From assembly GCA_021799615.1 (NCBI GenBank), contig JAJZAC010000007.1, positions 1-49,062 on the forward strand: a stretch of 49,062 bases of DNA. The letters run 5' to 3'. A program made the translations under genes and the position numbers. Positions 17,467 through 27,194 of the stretch are shown piece after piece; the first letter of the stretch is position 1; the number at the start of each line of letters is the position of its first letter. This DNA comes from Actinomycetes bacterium (GTDB lineage Bacteria; Actinomycetota; Acidimicrobiia; Acidimicrobiales; RAAP-2). The notes under the pieces were generated by a model. It saw nothing but the letters and a program-made list of their open reading frames with translations. It made no database searches and had not been told where the DNA came from.

Positions 17467-18945
17467 GTGACAGACGTCGCTCGACCGCCGGCGCCGCCGG
17501 ACGACCCGCCGACCCGGCGCACGTTCCACATCCGGACCTACGGCTGCCAGATGAACGAGCACGACTCGGAGCAGCTGGCCGGCCTGCTGGTGGCCGAGGG
17601 GATGGTGGCCACCGACGACGTCGAGGCCGCCGACGTGGTCGTGCTCAACACGTGCTGCATCCGTGAGAACGCCGACAACAAGTTCTACGGGCACCTGGGG
17701 GCGCTCAAGTCGCTCCGGGCGGACCGGCCCGAGGTCCGCATCGCCGTGGGCGGCTGCCTGGCCCAGCTCGAGGGCGAGCGGATCCGCGAGCGGGCCGGCC
17801 ACGTCGACGTGGTCTTCGGCACCCACAACCTCACCCGTGCCCCGGAATTGCTGCGACAGGCGGCCACGGGACCGGTGGTGGAGATCGTGTCCGCCCCCGG
17901 CCCGGCCACCCCGGCCGGCGGATCTGCCGCGGCACCGGCCCCGCCGGTGGACGGTGCCGACCGTCCGTCGCCGGCCCTCACGGCCGAGCGCGACGTCCCC
18001 TACGCGGCATGGGTCACCATCCAGACGGGGTGCGACAACTCGTGCGCCTTCTGCATCGTGCCGGCCGTGCGGGGCCCGGAGGCCTCCCGGCCCTTCGGGG
18101 AGCTCGTCGACGAGGTGCGGGTGTTGGCCGGCCGGGGGGTGACCGAGGTCACCCTGCTCGGGCAGAACGTCAATTCCTACGGCAGGGACCTCACCCGCCG
18201 ACGGCCGCTCTTCGCCGACCTGTTGCGGGCGGTGGGGGACGTCGAGGGGATCCGGCGAGTGCGCTTCACCAGCCCCCACCCGAAGGACCTGCGTCCCGAG
18301 ACCATCGCCGCCATGGCCGAGACCCCGGCCGTGTGCAACCACCTCCACCTGCCGCTGCAGTCCGGGAGTGACGCCGTGTTGGCCGCCATGCGCCGGGGGT
18401 ACACCGCGTCTCGCTATCTGGCCCGGCTGGGCGACGCCCGCGACGCCGTGCCGGACCTGGCCGTCACCACCGACGTCATCGTCGGCTTCCCCGGCGAGAC
18501 CGAGCAGCAGTTCGAGGAGACCCTGCAGGTGGTGGCCGACGCGGGGTTCGACAGTGCCTACACCTTCGTGTTCTCGCCACGCCCGGGCACGCGTGCGGCG
18601 GCCATGGACGACCGGTTCGTGCCACCCGACGTGGTGGCGGACCGCTTCGAGCGGCTCCGGGCCGTCGTCGAGCGCTCCGCCCTGGCCCGCCACCGGGACC
18701 GGATCGGCCGAGTCGAGGAGGTCCTGGTCGAAGGGCCGTCGCGGCGCGATCCGGGCCGGTTCACCGGCCGCACCGCGCAGAACAAGCTGGTCCACTTCGA
18801 GCCCCCGGCGAGCGGCGCGCCGGCGCCCGGCGCCTACGCCACGGTGCGGGTGACCGGCGCCGCCCCGCACCACCTGGTGGGGGAGCACCTGGCCACGCTG
18901 TCACCGCCGCGGCACCGCACCCGCATCCCGGTCGCCGGGGCGTGA
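17467..18945 (+). CDS. miaB: tRNA-2-methylthio-N6-dimethylallyladenosine synthase
   Basis: A 492-residue radical SAM methylthiotransferase that adds a methylthio group to i6A37 of tRNAs reading UNN codons. The N-terminal domain has the three cluster cysteines in YGCQMNEHDSEQ, NTCCIREN and GGCLAQ. The radical SAM motif is CDNSCAFC. A TRAM domain lies at the end (VEEVLVEGPSRR). An Ala/Pro/Gly-rich insert of about 30 residues (about 140-170) separates the first two domains. miaA follows with a GTGA overlap, and MiaA makes the i6A substrate, so the pair forms one modification unit. Confidence 0.97.
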   Translation: MTDVARPPAPPDDPPTRRTFHIRTYGCQMNEHDSEQLAGLLVAEGMVATDDVEAADVVVLNTCCIRENADNKFYGHLGALKSLRADRPEVRIAVGGCLAQLEGERIRERAGHVDVVFGTHNLTRAPELLRQAATGPVVEIVSAPGPATPAGGSAAAPAPPVDGADRPSPALTAERDVPYAAWVTIQTGCDNSCAFCIVPAVRGPEASRPFGELVDEVRVLAGRGVTEVTLLGQNVNSYGRDLTRRRPLFADLLRAVGDVEGIRRVRFTSPHPKDLRPETIAAMAETPAVCNHLHLPLQSGSDAVLAAMRRGYTASRYLARLGDARDAVPDLAVTTDVIVGFPGETEQQFEETLQVVADAGFDSAYTFVFSPRPGTRAAAMDDRFVPPDVVADRFERLRAVVERSALARHRDRIGRVEEVLVEGPSRRDPGRFTGRTAQNKLVHFEPPASGAPAPGAYATVRVTGAAPHHLVGEHLATLSPPRHRTRIPVAGA

Positions 18946-19904
18946 GGCCGACCGGGCGATGGCGCCCTGTCGCCATCGTCGGCCCCACCGCCTCCGGCAA
19001 GTCCGACACCGCCCTCGAGGTCGCCCGCCGGCTGGCCGCCAGGGACGGCGGACCCCGCGCCGAGCTCGTCTCGGTCGACTCGATGGCCGTCTACCAGGGC
19101 ATGGACATCGGCACGGACAAGCCGTCGGCGGTGGTGCGGCACGAGGTCCGCTACCACCTCCTCGACCTGGTGCCTGCATCCGAGGAGTTCTCCGTGGCGC
19201 AGTTCCAGCTGGCGGCCACCGACGCCCTGGCCGGCATCCACGACCGTGGCGCGGTGCCCGTGCTGGTGGGCGGCACGGGGCTGCACCTGCGGGCCGTGGT
19301 GGACGCCCTGGACCTCCCGGGCCGGTTCCCGGACGTGGCCGCCGGGCTCGAAGCGTCGCTGGACGAGGCGGCGCGGGCCGGGACGGTGCACGACGCCCTG
19401 GCCGAGCTCCACGCCATGCTGGCCCGACTGGACCCGGTGGCCGCCCGGCGGATCGAGACGGGCAACCGGCGGCGCCTGGTGCGGGCCCTCGAGGTGACCC
19501 TCGGGGCGGGCCGCCCCTTCTCGTCCTATGGGCCCGGGCTGGAGCGGTACCCGCCGTCGCCGGTGGCGCTGGTCGGTCTCGCCCCGGACGGCGCCGACCT
19601 GGAGCGCCGGATCGAGGCCCGGGTCACCGCTCACCTGGAGGCCGGCCTGGTCAGCGAGGTGCGACGCCTGCTCGACGCTCCCGGTGGCCTCTCCCGCACG
19701 GCCCGCCAGGCGGTCGGGTACCGGGAGGTCCTGGATCACCTGGAGGCCGGCCGGCCCCTCGACGACGCGGTGGATGCCATCGTGCGGCGCACCCGGACCC
19801 TGGCGAAACGCCAGTGGGCGTGGTTCCGGCGCGATCCCCGTATCGTGTGGGTGGAGCGCCGAGCCGCGGTCGACGCCGTCATCGAGGCCGTGAGCTCTGC
19901 GTGA
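18942..19904 (+). CDS. miaA: tRNA dimethylallyltransferase
   Basis: A 320-residue enzyme that transfers a dimethylallyl group to A37 of tRNA, the step before MiaB. The P-loop is VGPTASGKSD (about 13-22), followed by SVDSMAVYQGMDIGTDKP with the catalytic Asp, and VGGTGLHLRAVVDAL. The C-terminal segment RRTRTLAKRQWAWFRRD is typical. The GTG start overlaps the miaB stop by four bases. An 88-bp gap with no supported feature separates it from dapF. Confidence 0.97.
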   Translation: MRPTGRWRPVAIVGPTASGKSDTALEVARRLAARDGGPRAELVSVDSMAVYQGMDIGTDKPSAVVRHEVRYHLLDLVPASEEFSVAQFQLAATDALAGIHDRGAVPVLVGGTGLHLRAVVDALDLPGRFPDVAAGLEASLDEAARAGTVHDALAELHAMLARLDPVAARRIETGNRRRLVRALEVTLGAGRPFSSYGPGLERYPPSPVALVGLAPDGADLERRIEARVTAHLEAGLVSEVRRLLDAPGGLSRTARQAVGYREVLDHLEAGRPLDDAVDAIVRRTRTLAKRQWAWFRRDPRIVWVERRAAVDAVIEAVSSA

Positions 19905-19992
19905 CGGCACCCCATGCGGTGGTCGGACGTGCCGGCCCATCCGGTATGCCCCGCCGGCCTCGGCGCCACGGGGGTGAGGAGCGAGTGCGGAC

Positions 19993-20805
19993 GTGCGACT
20001 GACGAAACACCAGGGAGCCGGGAACGACTTCCTCGTGGTGGTGGACCTGGACGGCGAGGTGGACTTCGGCGCGCCCCTGGCCCGGGCCCTCGCCGATCGC
20101 CACCGGGGTATCGGCGCCGACGGCGTCATCCGGATCACACCGGGCAGCGGCCCGGCGGCCGTGACCATGGAGCTGCGCAACGCGGACGGGTCGCTGGCCG
20201 AGATGAGCGGGAACGGGATCCGTTGCTTGGCGCAGGCCGCCGTGCAGGCGGGGATCGTCCCGCCGGGCGAGTTCGGTGTCGCCACCGCGGCCGGGCTCCG
20301 CACCGTCCGCTTCCTGCCCGGCGACCGCCCCCATCTGGCCTCGGCCTCGGTCGACATGGGGCTCGCGGTGCTGGGTGCGGACCTGGCCGCCGGGGTCGGC
20401 GAGGTCTGGGCGCGATCCGTCGACATGGGCAACCCCCACCTGGTGGTGTTCGTCGAGACCCTCGACGGCGTCGAGTTGGACCGTGTCGGTCCCGAGCTGT
20501 CCGGCACGGTGCCGGGGGGGGCCAACGTCGAGGTCGTGGCTCCCGGCCCGGTGCCGGGATCGCTGGACCTGGTCGTCTGGGAGCGGGGTGTGGGGCGGAC
20601 CCTGGCCTGCGGGACAGGCACCTGCGCCGCCGCTGCCGCCGCCCATGCCCGCGGCGCGGTGGGGGAGTGCGTCGCCGTGGCCAATCCCGGGGGCCTGCTC
20701 ACGGTGGAGCTCGGGAGCGACGGGGCCGGGATCCGGCTGACCGGGCCCGTGGCCTACGTGGGGTCCGTCGAGGTCACACCGGCCGACCTCGGTGTGGGCG
20801 CATGA
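19993..20805 (+). CDS. dapF: Diaminopimelate epimerase
   Basis: A 270-residue cofactor-independent racemase that converts L,L-DAP to meso-DAP. The two catalytic cysteines are in SGNGIRCLAQ (about 78) and ACGTGTCAAA (about 206). The N-terminal KHQGAGNDF is the family opening. GTG 19993 gives that opening within a few residues and has GAGGAG upstream. hflX begins inside the stop codon (ATGA). The order miaA-dapF-hflX is the same as in mycobacteria. The product is the substrate for MurE encoded at 38029. Confidence 0.97.
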   Translation: MRLTKHQGAGNDFLVVVDLDGEVDFGAPLARALADRHRGIGADGVIRITPGSGPAAVTMELRNADGSLAEMSGNGIRCLAQAAVQAGIVPPGEFGVATAAGLRTVRFLPGDRPHLASASVDMGLAVLGADLAAGVGEVWARSVDMGNPHLVVFVETLDGVELDRVGPELSGTVPGGANVEVVAPGPVPGSLDLVVWERGVGRTLACGTGTCAAAAAAHARGAVGECVAVANPGGLLTVELGSDGAGIRLTGPVAYVGSVEVTPADLGVGA

Positions 20806-22103
20806 GCCCCATCGAGACGGCGTTCACCGACGCTCTCATCTCCCGCGAGGGCCGGGAACGGATCGTCGTGGTCGGTGTGGTGTTCCCCGGGGGGTCGGTC
20901 GACGCCACCGAACGGGCGCTCGACGAGCTGGCCGAGCTGGTCGACACGGCCGGCGCCGACGTGGTGGACCGCATCGTCCAGCGGCGCGACGCCCCGGACC
21001 CGGCGACGTTCATCGGTCGTGGCAAGGCGGCCGAGCTGGCCGAGCGGTGCCAGGCGGTCGACGCCGACACGGTGGTCTTCGACGACGAGCTGTCGCCGGC
21101 CCAGCAGCGGAACCTGGAGCGGGTGCTCGGGCGCACGGCCATCGACCGCACCGCGGTCATCCTCGACATCTTCGCCCAGAACGCCCGCACGCCCGAAGGG
21201 AAAGCCCAGGTGGAGCTGGCCCTCCTCCGCTACCGGCTCCCCCGTCTGCGGGGCCGGGGAACGGCCCTGAGCCAGCAGGCGGGCGGGATCGGCACCCGGG
21301 GGCCGGGCGAGACCCAGCTCGAAGTGGACCGCCGTCGCCTGCTGCGCCGCATGACCCGCCTGGAGGAGGACCTCCGGCAGCTGGCGCGCACCCGACGGAC
21401 GCAGCGGCGCGCCCGCGGGCGGTCACGTCAGCGCACGGTCTCGCTCGTCGGGTACACGAACGCCGGCAAGTCCACCCTGCTGCACCAGCTGAGCGGGGCC
21501 GACACCCTGATCGAGAACCGCCTGTTCTCCACCCTGGACCCCCGCACCCGGCGCTGGGCGCTGCCCGGCGGCGAGACGGTGCTGCTCACCGACACTGTCG
21601 GTTTCGTCCGCAAGCTTCCCCACCAGGTCGTCGAGGCGTTCCGGTCGACGCTCGAGAGCGTGCGCGAGTCCGATCTGCTCGTCCACGTGGTCGACGGGAC
21701 GTCGCCCGACCCCGAGGGGCAGATCGCCGCCGTCCGCACCGTCCTCGCCGAGATCGACGCCGCCGACGTTCCGGAGCTCCTGGTAGTGAACAAGGTGGAC
21801 GCGGCGACGGGCCGGGCCGAGGCCGAGATCGGACGGCTGCTCGCCGCCCACCCGGGTGCGGTGGCCGTCTCCGCCGCCACCGGCCAGGGCATGGACGAGC
21901 TGGCGGCAGCGGTCGCCGACCGCCTGCGGGTGGCCGATCGGGTCGTGGAGCTCGTCATCCCCTATGTTCGCGGCGACGTGCTGGCGGCGGTGCACCGGGA
22001 AGGGGAGATCGTGGGTGAGGACGCGGGAGACGATGCGGTCCGCCTGCGGGTCGTGCTGGACGAGGCCGGCCGGGCCCGGTTCGCCGACTTCGCGTCGCGA
22101 TGA
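20802..22103 (+). CDS. hflX: GTPase HflX (ribosome-associated)
   Basis: A 433-residue GTPase that binds the 50S subunit and can split or rescue stalled or damaged ribosomes. The N-terminal HflX domain has the signature QNARTPEGKAQVELA and the glycine-rich GGIGTRGPGETQLE; a coiled helix follows. The G domain begins with G1 GYTNAGKSTL at about 216, G3 is DTVGFVRKLPH, and G4 is VVNKVD. Length is normal. It overlaps dapF at the start and dapC at the end, so it sits inside a tightly coupled run of lysine/DAP genes. Confidence 0.97.
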   Translation: MSPIETAFTDALISREGRERIVVVGVVFPGGSVDATERALDELAELVDTAGADVVDRIVQRRDAPDPATFIGRGKAAELAERCQAVDADTVVFDDELSPAQQRNLERVLGRTAIDRTAVILDIFAQNARTPEGKAQVELALLRYRLPRLRGRGTALSQQAGGIGTRGPGETQLEVDRRRLLRRMTRLEEDLRQLARTRRTQRRARGRSRQRTVSLVGYTNAGKSTLLHQLSGADTLIENRLFSTLDPRTRRWALPGGETVLLTDTVGFVRKLPHQVVEAFRSTLESVRESDLLVHVVDGTSPDPEGQIAAVRTVLAEIDAADVPELLVVNKVDAATGRAEAEIGRLLAAHPGAVAVSAATGQGMDELAAAVADRLRVADRVVELVIPYVRGDVLAAVHREGEIVGEDAGDDAVRLRVVLDEAGRARFADFASR

Positions 22104-23266
22104 GCGCCTCCGGGTTCGTCCCGCCCCCGTACCCCTACGACCGGCTCGGTGAGCTCCAGGCGGCGGCGTCGGCCCGCTTCGGTGCCGGCCCGGACGCCGA
22201 GGGCGGTGGGATCGTCGACTGCTCGGTGGGGACCCCGTGCGACCCGCCCCCGGCCGGCGTGGTCGCCGCGCTCGGGGCGTCGGGGACGGAGCGTGGCTAT
22301 CCCACGGCGTCGGGGAGTGCGGCCTACCGGGAGGCGGCCGCCGGGTGGTTGCACCGCCGGTTCGGCGTCGACGTCGACCCGGAAGGTGCCCTGGCCGCCT
22401 GCATCGGGACGAAGGAGCTGGTGGCGTCGACGCCGCACTACCTCCACCTGGCCGAGCCCGGGCGCGACACCGTCCTCTACCCGGCGGTGTCGTACCCCAC
22501 CTATGCCATGGGAGCACAGCTCGCCGGGTGTCGTGCCGTGGCCGTGCCCACCCGTGCCGACGGGTCGTCGGACCTGGGGCGCATCGACCCGGACGACGCC
22601 GGGCGTGCCCTCCTCCTGTGGGTGAACTCACCGGCGAACCCGACCGGTGCTCTCGACGACCTCGACGCGGCCGCCCGGTGGGGCCGCGCCGCCGGCGTCC
22701 CGGTGTTCTCCGACGAGTGCTATGCCGAGTTCACCTGGCGAGGACGCCCCCGTTCGGTGCTGGAGGCAGGCATCGACGGCGTGGTGGCCGTGCACTCCTT
22801 GTCGAAGCGCTCCAACCTGGCCGGTGCCAGAGCGGGGTTCTACGCCGGTGACCCCGGCATCGTCGGCTACCTGGCGGACGTCCGGCGCCACGCGGGGATG
22901 ATGGTGCCGGGGCCGGTCCAGGCGGCGGCGGTCGCCGCCTTCGGCGACGACGCCCACGTCGAGGTGCAGCGGGCGCGCTACCGGCGCCGGCTCGGCGCCC
23001 TGGCCGCCGCCCTCACGGCAGCCGGCGTGCCGGCGGGCATGCCCGACGGCGGCTTCTACCTGTGGGTTGCGGCACCGGCACCGCTCGCCGACGGCTGGGA
23101 ACTGGCGGCGTTGCTGGCCGACCGGGCGGGGATCCTGACCAGTCCCGGCGAGTTCTACGGTCCGGGCGGTCGCGGCTGGGTGCGCATCGCCGCGGTCCAG
23201 CCCGACGACCGCATCGAGCTGGCCTGCCAGCGCCTGACTGGCGGCGGGCCGCTGGTCCGAGGGTAA
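22100..23266 (+). CDS. dapC: N-succinyl-diaminopimelate aminotransferase
   Basis: A 388-residue class I/II PLP aminotransferase. The PLP lysine is in SLSKRSNLAGARAG (about 236), a form typical of actinobacterial DapC; other fold motifs are WVNSPANPTGA and FSDECYAEF. It should convert N-succinyl-2-amino-6-oxopimelate to N-succinyl-L,L-DAP using glutamate. The role is supported by direct linkage to dapD and dapE. ATG 22100 overlaps the hflX stop as ATGA. Without the neighbours, a related aminotransferase specificity would be possible. Confidence 0.92.
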   Translation: MSASGFVPPPYPYDRLGELQAAASARFGAGPDAEGGGIVDCSVGTPCDPPPAGVVAALGASGTERGYPTASGSAAYREAAAGWLHRRFGVDVDPEGALAACIGTKELVASTPHYLHLAEPGRDTVLYPAVSYPTYAMGAQLAGCRAVAVPTRADGSSDLGRIDPDDAGRALLLWVNSPANPTGALDDLDAAARWGRAAGVPVFSDECYAEFTWRGRPRSVLEAGIDGVVAVHSLSKRSNLAGARAGFYAGDPGIVGYLADVRRHAGMMVPGPVQAAAVAAFGDDAHVEVQRARYRRRLGALAAALTAAGVPAGMPDGGFYLWVAAPAPLADGWELAALLADRAGILTSPGEFYGPGGRGWVRIAAVQPDDRIELACQRLTGGGPLVRG

Positions 23267-23269
23267 CGT
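23264..23269 (+). promoter_or_regulatory. Leaderless-type -10 box of dapD, overlapping the dapC stop
   Basis: TAACGT begins with the TAA stop codon of dapC (23264-23266) and ends six bases before the dapD ATG. The stop codon thus doubles as the start of the -10 element. dapD-dapE could be transcribed apart from dapC. Confidence 0.45.
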
Positions 23270-23275
23270 CGGGCG

Positions 23276-24103
23276 ATGACCGACCTCGAAGCGACGATCG
23301 ACGCCCTGTGGTCCCGGGCGGACACCCTCGGTCCCGGCGACACCGAGGCGTTGGCCGCCGTGACGACGGCGATCGGTCTCCTCGACCGGGGCGAGGCCCG
23401 GGTGGCCGAGGTGGACCGGGACACCGACCGGGTCGTGGTCCACGAGTGGGCGAAGCGTGCCATCCTCCTCCTGTTCCGACTCCGGGCCATGGAGACCATC
23501 GAGGTCGGGCCGTTCGAGTTCGCCGACAAGCTGCCCCTCAAGCGGGGCTACGGGGCAGCCGGGGTGCGGGTCGTCCCGGGCGCGTCGGCCCGATGGGGCG
23601 CCTACCTCGGGCCCGGGGTCATCTGCATGCCGAGCTACGTCAACATCGGCGCCCGAGTGGGGGCGGGCACCATGGTGGACACGTGGGCCACCGTCGGCTC
23701 CTGTGCGCAGATCGGCGAGCGCGTCCACCTGTCGGGCGGCGTGGGGATCGGTGGGGTCCTCGAGCCACCGCAGGCTGCGCCGGTCGTCATCGAGGACGAG
23801 GCTTTCGTCGGGAGCCGCTGCATGGTGACCGAGGGGGCCCGGGTCGGCACCGGCGCGGTGCTCGGCGCCGGGGTGATCCTGAACCCGTCGATCCCGGTGA
23901 TCGACGCCGAGACCGGCGAGGAACTGTCACGGGGGCACGTGCCGCCCTGGTGCGTCGCCGTCCAGGCATCGCGACCGCGGTCGTTCGCGGGCGGTGAGTT
24001 CCAACTCCCGTGCGTCCTGGTGATCAAGCGCCTGGAGGAGGGCCGCCGGCACGACAAGGCCCACCTGAACGACGTGCTCCGCCAACACGGCATCGCCACA
24101 TGA
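23276..24103 (+). CDS. dapD: 2,3,4,5-tetrahydropyridine-2,6-dicarboxylate N-succinyltransferase
   Basis: A 275-residue left-handed beta-helix acyltransferase that uses succinyl-CoA on tetrahydrodipicolinate. The hexapeptide region is clear from about 105 to 220: MPSYVNIGARVGAGTMVDTW, then TVGSCAQIGERVHLSGGVGI and GVLEPPQAAPVVIEDE. Length and these motifs match the E. coli-type DapD rather than the longer (over 310 residue) form common in mycobacteria. The start fits a leaderless message and there is no ribosome binding site. dapE overlaps its stop by four bases. Confidence 0.96.
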   Translation: MTDLEATIDALWSRADTLGPGDTEALAAVTTAIGLLDRGEARVAEVDRDTDRVVVHEWAKRAILLLFRLRAMETIEVGPFEFADKLPLKRGYGAAGVRVVPGASARWGAYLGPGVICMPSYVNIGARVGAGTMVDTWATVGSCAQIGERVHLSGGVGIGGVLEPPQAAPVVIEDEAFVGSRCMVTEGARVGTGAVLGAGVILNPSIPVIDAETGEELSRGHVPPWCVAVQASRPRSFAGGEFQLPCVLVIKRLEEGRRHDKAHLNDVLRQHGIAT

Positions 24104-25197
24104 CCGACACCCCCCCGGCTGCCGTCGGCTCGTCGTTGCTGGCTCGCACGGCAGACCTGGTGGCGATCCCGTCGGTCAGCCACGCCGAGCACGAGATGGC
24201 GGACGCCGTCGAGGCGGCGCTCCGGAGGTGCCCGTGGATCGAGGTCCACCGGTCCGAGGACGACATCGTGGCCCGGACCGAGCTCGGCCGGGCCCGCCGG
24301 CTGGTGCTCGCCGGTCACCTCGACACGGTGGCGCCGGCCGCCGGCCACGAGCACCCGGTGGTCCAGGGCGATCGGCTGGTGGGGCTGGGCGCGGCCGACA
24401 TGAAGGGCGGGATCGCCGTGTTCCTGCACCTTGCCGAGCAGGTCCCGGAGCCGGCCGTCGACCTCACCTGGTCGTTCAACGTGTGCGAGGAGGTAGCGGC
24501 GCACCACAGCGGATTGCGCAGGATGTGGGCCGAGCACCCTGACCTCTTGACGGCCGACGCCGCCATCGTCGGCGAGCCCACGGACGGGGTCGTCGAGGCG
24601 GGGTGCCAGGGGACGCTTCGGGTGGCGATCGGGCTCCGGGGCGTGCGGGCCCATACGTCGCGCCCCGCCGAGGGCAGGAACGCCATCCATCGCCTGGCAC
24701 CGCTCCTCGGCGCCATCTCTTCCTACGTGGGCCGGACCCCGGAGATCGACGGCTGCCGTTACATGGAGACCCTCCAGGCGGTGGGGGTCGAGGGAGGCGT
24801 AGCCGGCAACGTCGTCCCTGACGCGGCATCGCTCCTCATCAACCACCGGTTCGCACCCGACCGGGACGCTGCCGCTGCCATCGCCGCGGTGCGCCAGATC
24901 TTCGAGCCCTGGCTGGAGGAGGGCGACACCTTCGACGTGGTGGAGGTGGTGTCGGGCGCCCCGCCCCATCTGGACGACCCGCTGCTCGGCACGCTCGTCG
25001 CCCGCAGCGGTCGGCCGCCCCGGGCCAAGCTCGGGTGGACCGACGTGGCCACGTTCTGGAGCCACGGGGTCCCGGCCGCCAATTTCGGTCCCGGCGACCC
25101 CCTGGTGGCGCACACCGCCGGCGAGTACGTGACCGCAGGTCAGCTCGAACGGGCCTACCTCACCCTGCACCGGTTGGTCACCGAGCCGGTCCGGTGA
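24100..25197 (+). CDS. dapE: Succinyl-diaminopimelate desuccinylase
   Basis: A 365-residue M20-family dizinc amidase that removes succinate to give L,L-DAP, the substrate of DapF. Metal-ligand motifs in order are AGHLDTV (His and Asp), GAADMKGG (bridging Asp), the CEE catalytic Glu pair in NVCEEVA, and GEPTDG; RAHTSRP is the dimerisation-domain motif. ATG 24100 overlaps the dapD stop (ATGA). It closes the dapC-dapD-dapE run. A 103-bp gap follows, with the promoter of the next gene near its end. Confidence 0.95.
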   Translation: MTDTPPAAVGSSLLARTADLVAIPSVSHAEHEMADAVEAALRRCPWIEVHRSEDDIVARTELGRARRLVLAGHLDTVAPAAGHEHPVVQGDRLVGLGAADMKGGIAVFLHLAEQVPEPAVDLTWSFNVCEEVAAHHSGLRRMWAEHPDLLTADAAIVGEPTDGVVEAGCQGTLRVAIGLRGVRAHTSRPAEGRNAIHRLAPLLGAISSYVGRTPEIDGCRYMETLQAVGVEGGVAGNVVPDAASLLINHRFAPDRDAAAAIAAVRQIFEPWLEEGDTFDVVEVVSGAPPHLDDPLLGTLVARSGRPPRAKLGWTDVATFWSHGVPAANFGPGDPLVAHTAGEYVTAGQLERAYLTLHRLVTEPVR

Positions 25198-25287
25198 GCC
25201 GGGCGGCAACCGGCTCCCGGTGGAAGGACCCGGGTCCGGTGTGCCGTCGCCGCGCCGGCGGACGGGTCGACCGTCCATCCGGGCGAG

Positions 25288-25293
25288 TAGCGT
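25288..25293 (+). promoter_or_regulatory. Leaderless-type -10 box of the aldo/keto reductase gene
   Basis: TAGCGT ends seven bases before ATG 25301. No ribosome binding site is visible. This marks ATG 25301 as the start rather than in-frame GTG codons upstream. Confidence 0.5.
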
Positions 25294-25300
25294 CGGGGCA

Positions 25301-26305
<1,005 letters not shown>

Positions 26306-26325
26306 TCCCGGGCCGGGGGGTCCGG

Positions 26326-26344
26326 CGGTGCCGGAACGGCGCCG
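26326..26344. terminator. Small hairpin between convergent genes
   Basis: CGGTGCC and GGCGCCG pair (7 bp with one G-U) around the loop GGAAC, directly next to the lexA stop codon. It lies between the ends of the aldo/keto reductase gene and lexA and could serve both strands. There is no T tract and the stem is short. Confidence 0.35.
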
Positions 26345-26974
26345 TCAGAGGCGCCGGAGGACGGTCACCACCTTGCCGTAGACGACGACCTCGTCAGGGT
26401 CGAGCTCCATCGGGTCCAGACGCTCGTTGGCCGGCACCAGGACCACCTTGCCATGGGAGCGGGTCAGACGCTTCACCGTGGCCTCGTCGCCCGGGATGCC
26501 CGCCACCACGATCTCCCCCTCCTCGGCGTCGGGCTGCTGGCGGACCACCACGAAGTCGCCGTCGAGGATCCCGGCGTCGACCATCGAGTCGCCCCGCACG
26601 GCCACCATGAACAGAGTGCCGGTGCCGGTGAAGTCCTCGGGGAGGGGGAACAGTTCCTCGACGTTCTCCTGGGCGAGTACGCCGGTACCGGCGGCGACCG
26701 AGCCCACCAGGGGGACGTGCCGGGTGGGGCGGGCGTCGACGACGATCTTGGACGACGGGTCGTAGCGGACCTCGATGGCGCGGGGCTTGGTCGGGTCACG
26801 GCGGAGATAGCCCTCGCGCTGCAGCACCGCCAGGTGGGCGTGCACGGTGGACGACGACGTCAGTCCCACCTGCTCTCCGATCTCGCGAACCGACGGCGGG
26901 TAGCCGCGCTCGCGCAGGGCACCGGCGATGCAGTCGAGGATCTCCTTGCGTTTCTGGGTCAACACCTGGGCCAC
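26345..26974 (-). CDS. lexA: SOS repressor LexA
   Basis: A 209-residue autoproteolytic repressor, the only gene here on the minus strand. The winged helix spans about 8-65 (PPSVREIGEQVGLTSSSTVH). The cleavage site is Ala95-Gly96 in GSVAAGTG, with catalytic Ser130 (GDSM) and Lys168 (ATVKRL), so RecA-stimulated self-cleavage should work. GTG 26974 is preferred: AAGGGGACC lies just upstream and the protein begins MAQVLTQ. The frame stays open to about 27508, but that part is not LexA-like. Its own promoter carries two SOS boxes. The divergent neighbour is a LysM membrane protein, as with Rv2719c in Mycobacterium and yneA in Bacillus. Confidence 0.97.
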   Translation of the reverse strand: MAQVLTQKRKEILDCIAGALRERGYPPSVREIGEQVGLTSSSTVHAHLAVLQREGYLRRDPTKPRAIEVRYDPSSKIVVDARPTRHVPLVGSVAAGTGVLAQENVEELFPLPEDFTGTGTLFMVAVRGDSMVDAGILDGDFVVVRQQPDAEEGEIVVAGIPGDEATVKRLTRSHGKVVLVPANERLDPMELDPDEVVVYGKVVTVLRRL

Positions 26975-27022
26975 CGTGGGTCCCCTTCCGGTCCGGGCAT
27001 CCCCCCGAGGCGAAGATGCGGG

Positions 27023-27036
27023 CGAACGCCTGTTCG
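27023..27036. promoter_or_regulatory. SOS box 1 (lexA side)
   Basis: CGAACGCCTGTTCG is a perfect CGAAC-N4-GTTCG palindrome, the actinobacterial and Bacillus-type LexA site. It covers the predicted lexA transcription start on the minus strand. Confidence 0.85.
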
Positions 27037-27040
27037 TCAG

Positions 27041-27070
27041 ACGGTAACCCAGGAGCGGGATCAGATGCAA
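27041..27070 (-). promoter_or_regulatory. Putative lexA promoter
   Basis: On the minus strand TTGCAT (27070-27065) and TACCGT (27046-27041) form a -35/-10 pair 18 bp apart. SOS box 2 overlaps its upstream edge and box 1 lies just downstream, so LexA would repress its own gene. Confidence 0.5.
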
Positions 27071-27081
27071 ACATCTGTTCG
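27068..27081. promoter_or_regulatory. SOS box 2 (one mismatch)
   Basis: CAAACATCTGTTCG differs from the CGAAC-N4-GTTCG form in one base. It overlaps the -35 region of the lexA promoter. Confidence 0.7.
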
Positions 27082-27090
27082 ATTCCTGCC

Positions 27091-27119
27091 TTGACAGCGA
27101 ACGTCTGTTCGTGTTGGAT
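27091..27119 (+). promoter_or_regulatory. SOS promoter of the LysM gene with SOS box 3
   Basis: TTGACA (27091-27096) is a perfect -35; TTGGAT (27114-27119) is a weaker -10 at exactly 17 bp. The perfect SOS box CGAACGTCTGTTCG (27098-27111) fills the spacer, so LexA binding would exclude polymerase. Transcription would start near 27126. Confidence 0.75.
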
Positions 27120-27130
27120 CGGATGCATGA

Positions 27131-27144
27131 CGAACAGGTGTTCG
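27131..27144. promoter_or_regulatory. SOS box 4
   Basis: CGAACAGGTGTTCG is again a perfect CGAAC-N4-GTTCG palindrome. It lies a few bases after the predicted start of the LysM transcript, 33 bases from box 3 centre to centre. Confidence 0.8.
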
Positions 27145-27194
27145 CACGGGGCGCGCTGGAGCCGGCGCCCGCGGTGGTCGAGGGAGGTGGGTCG

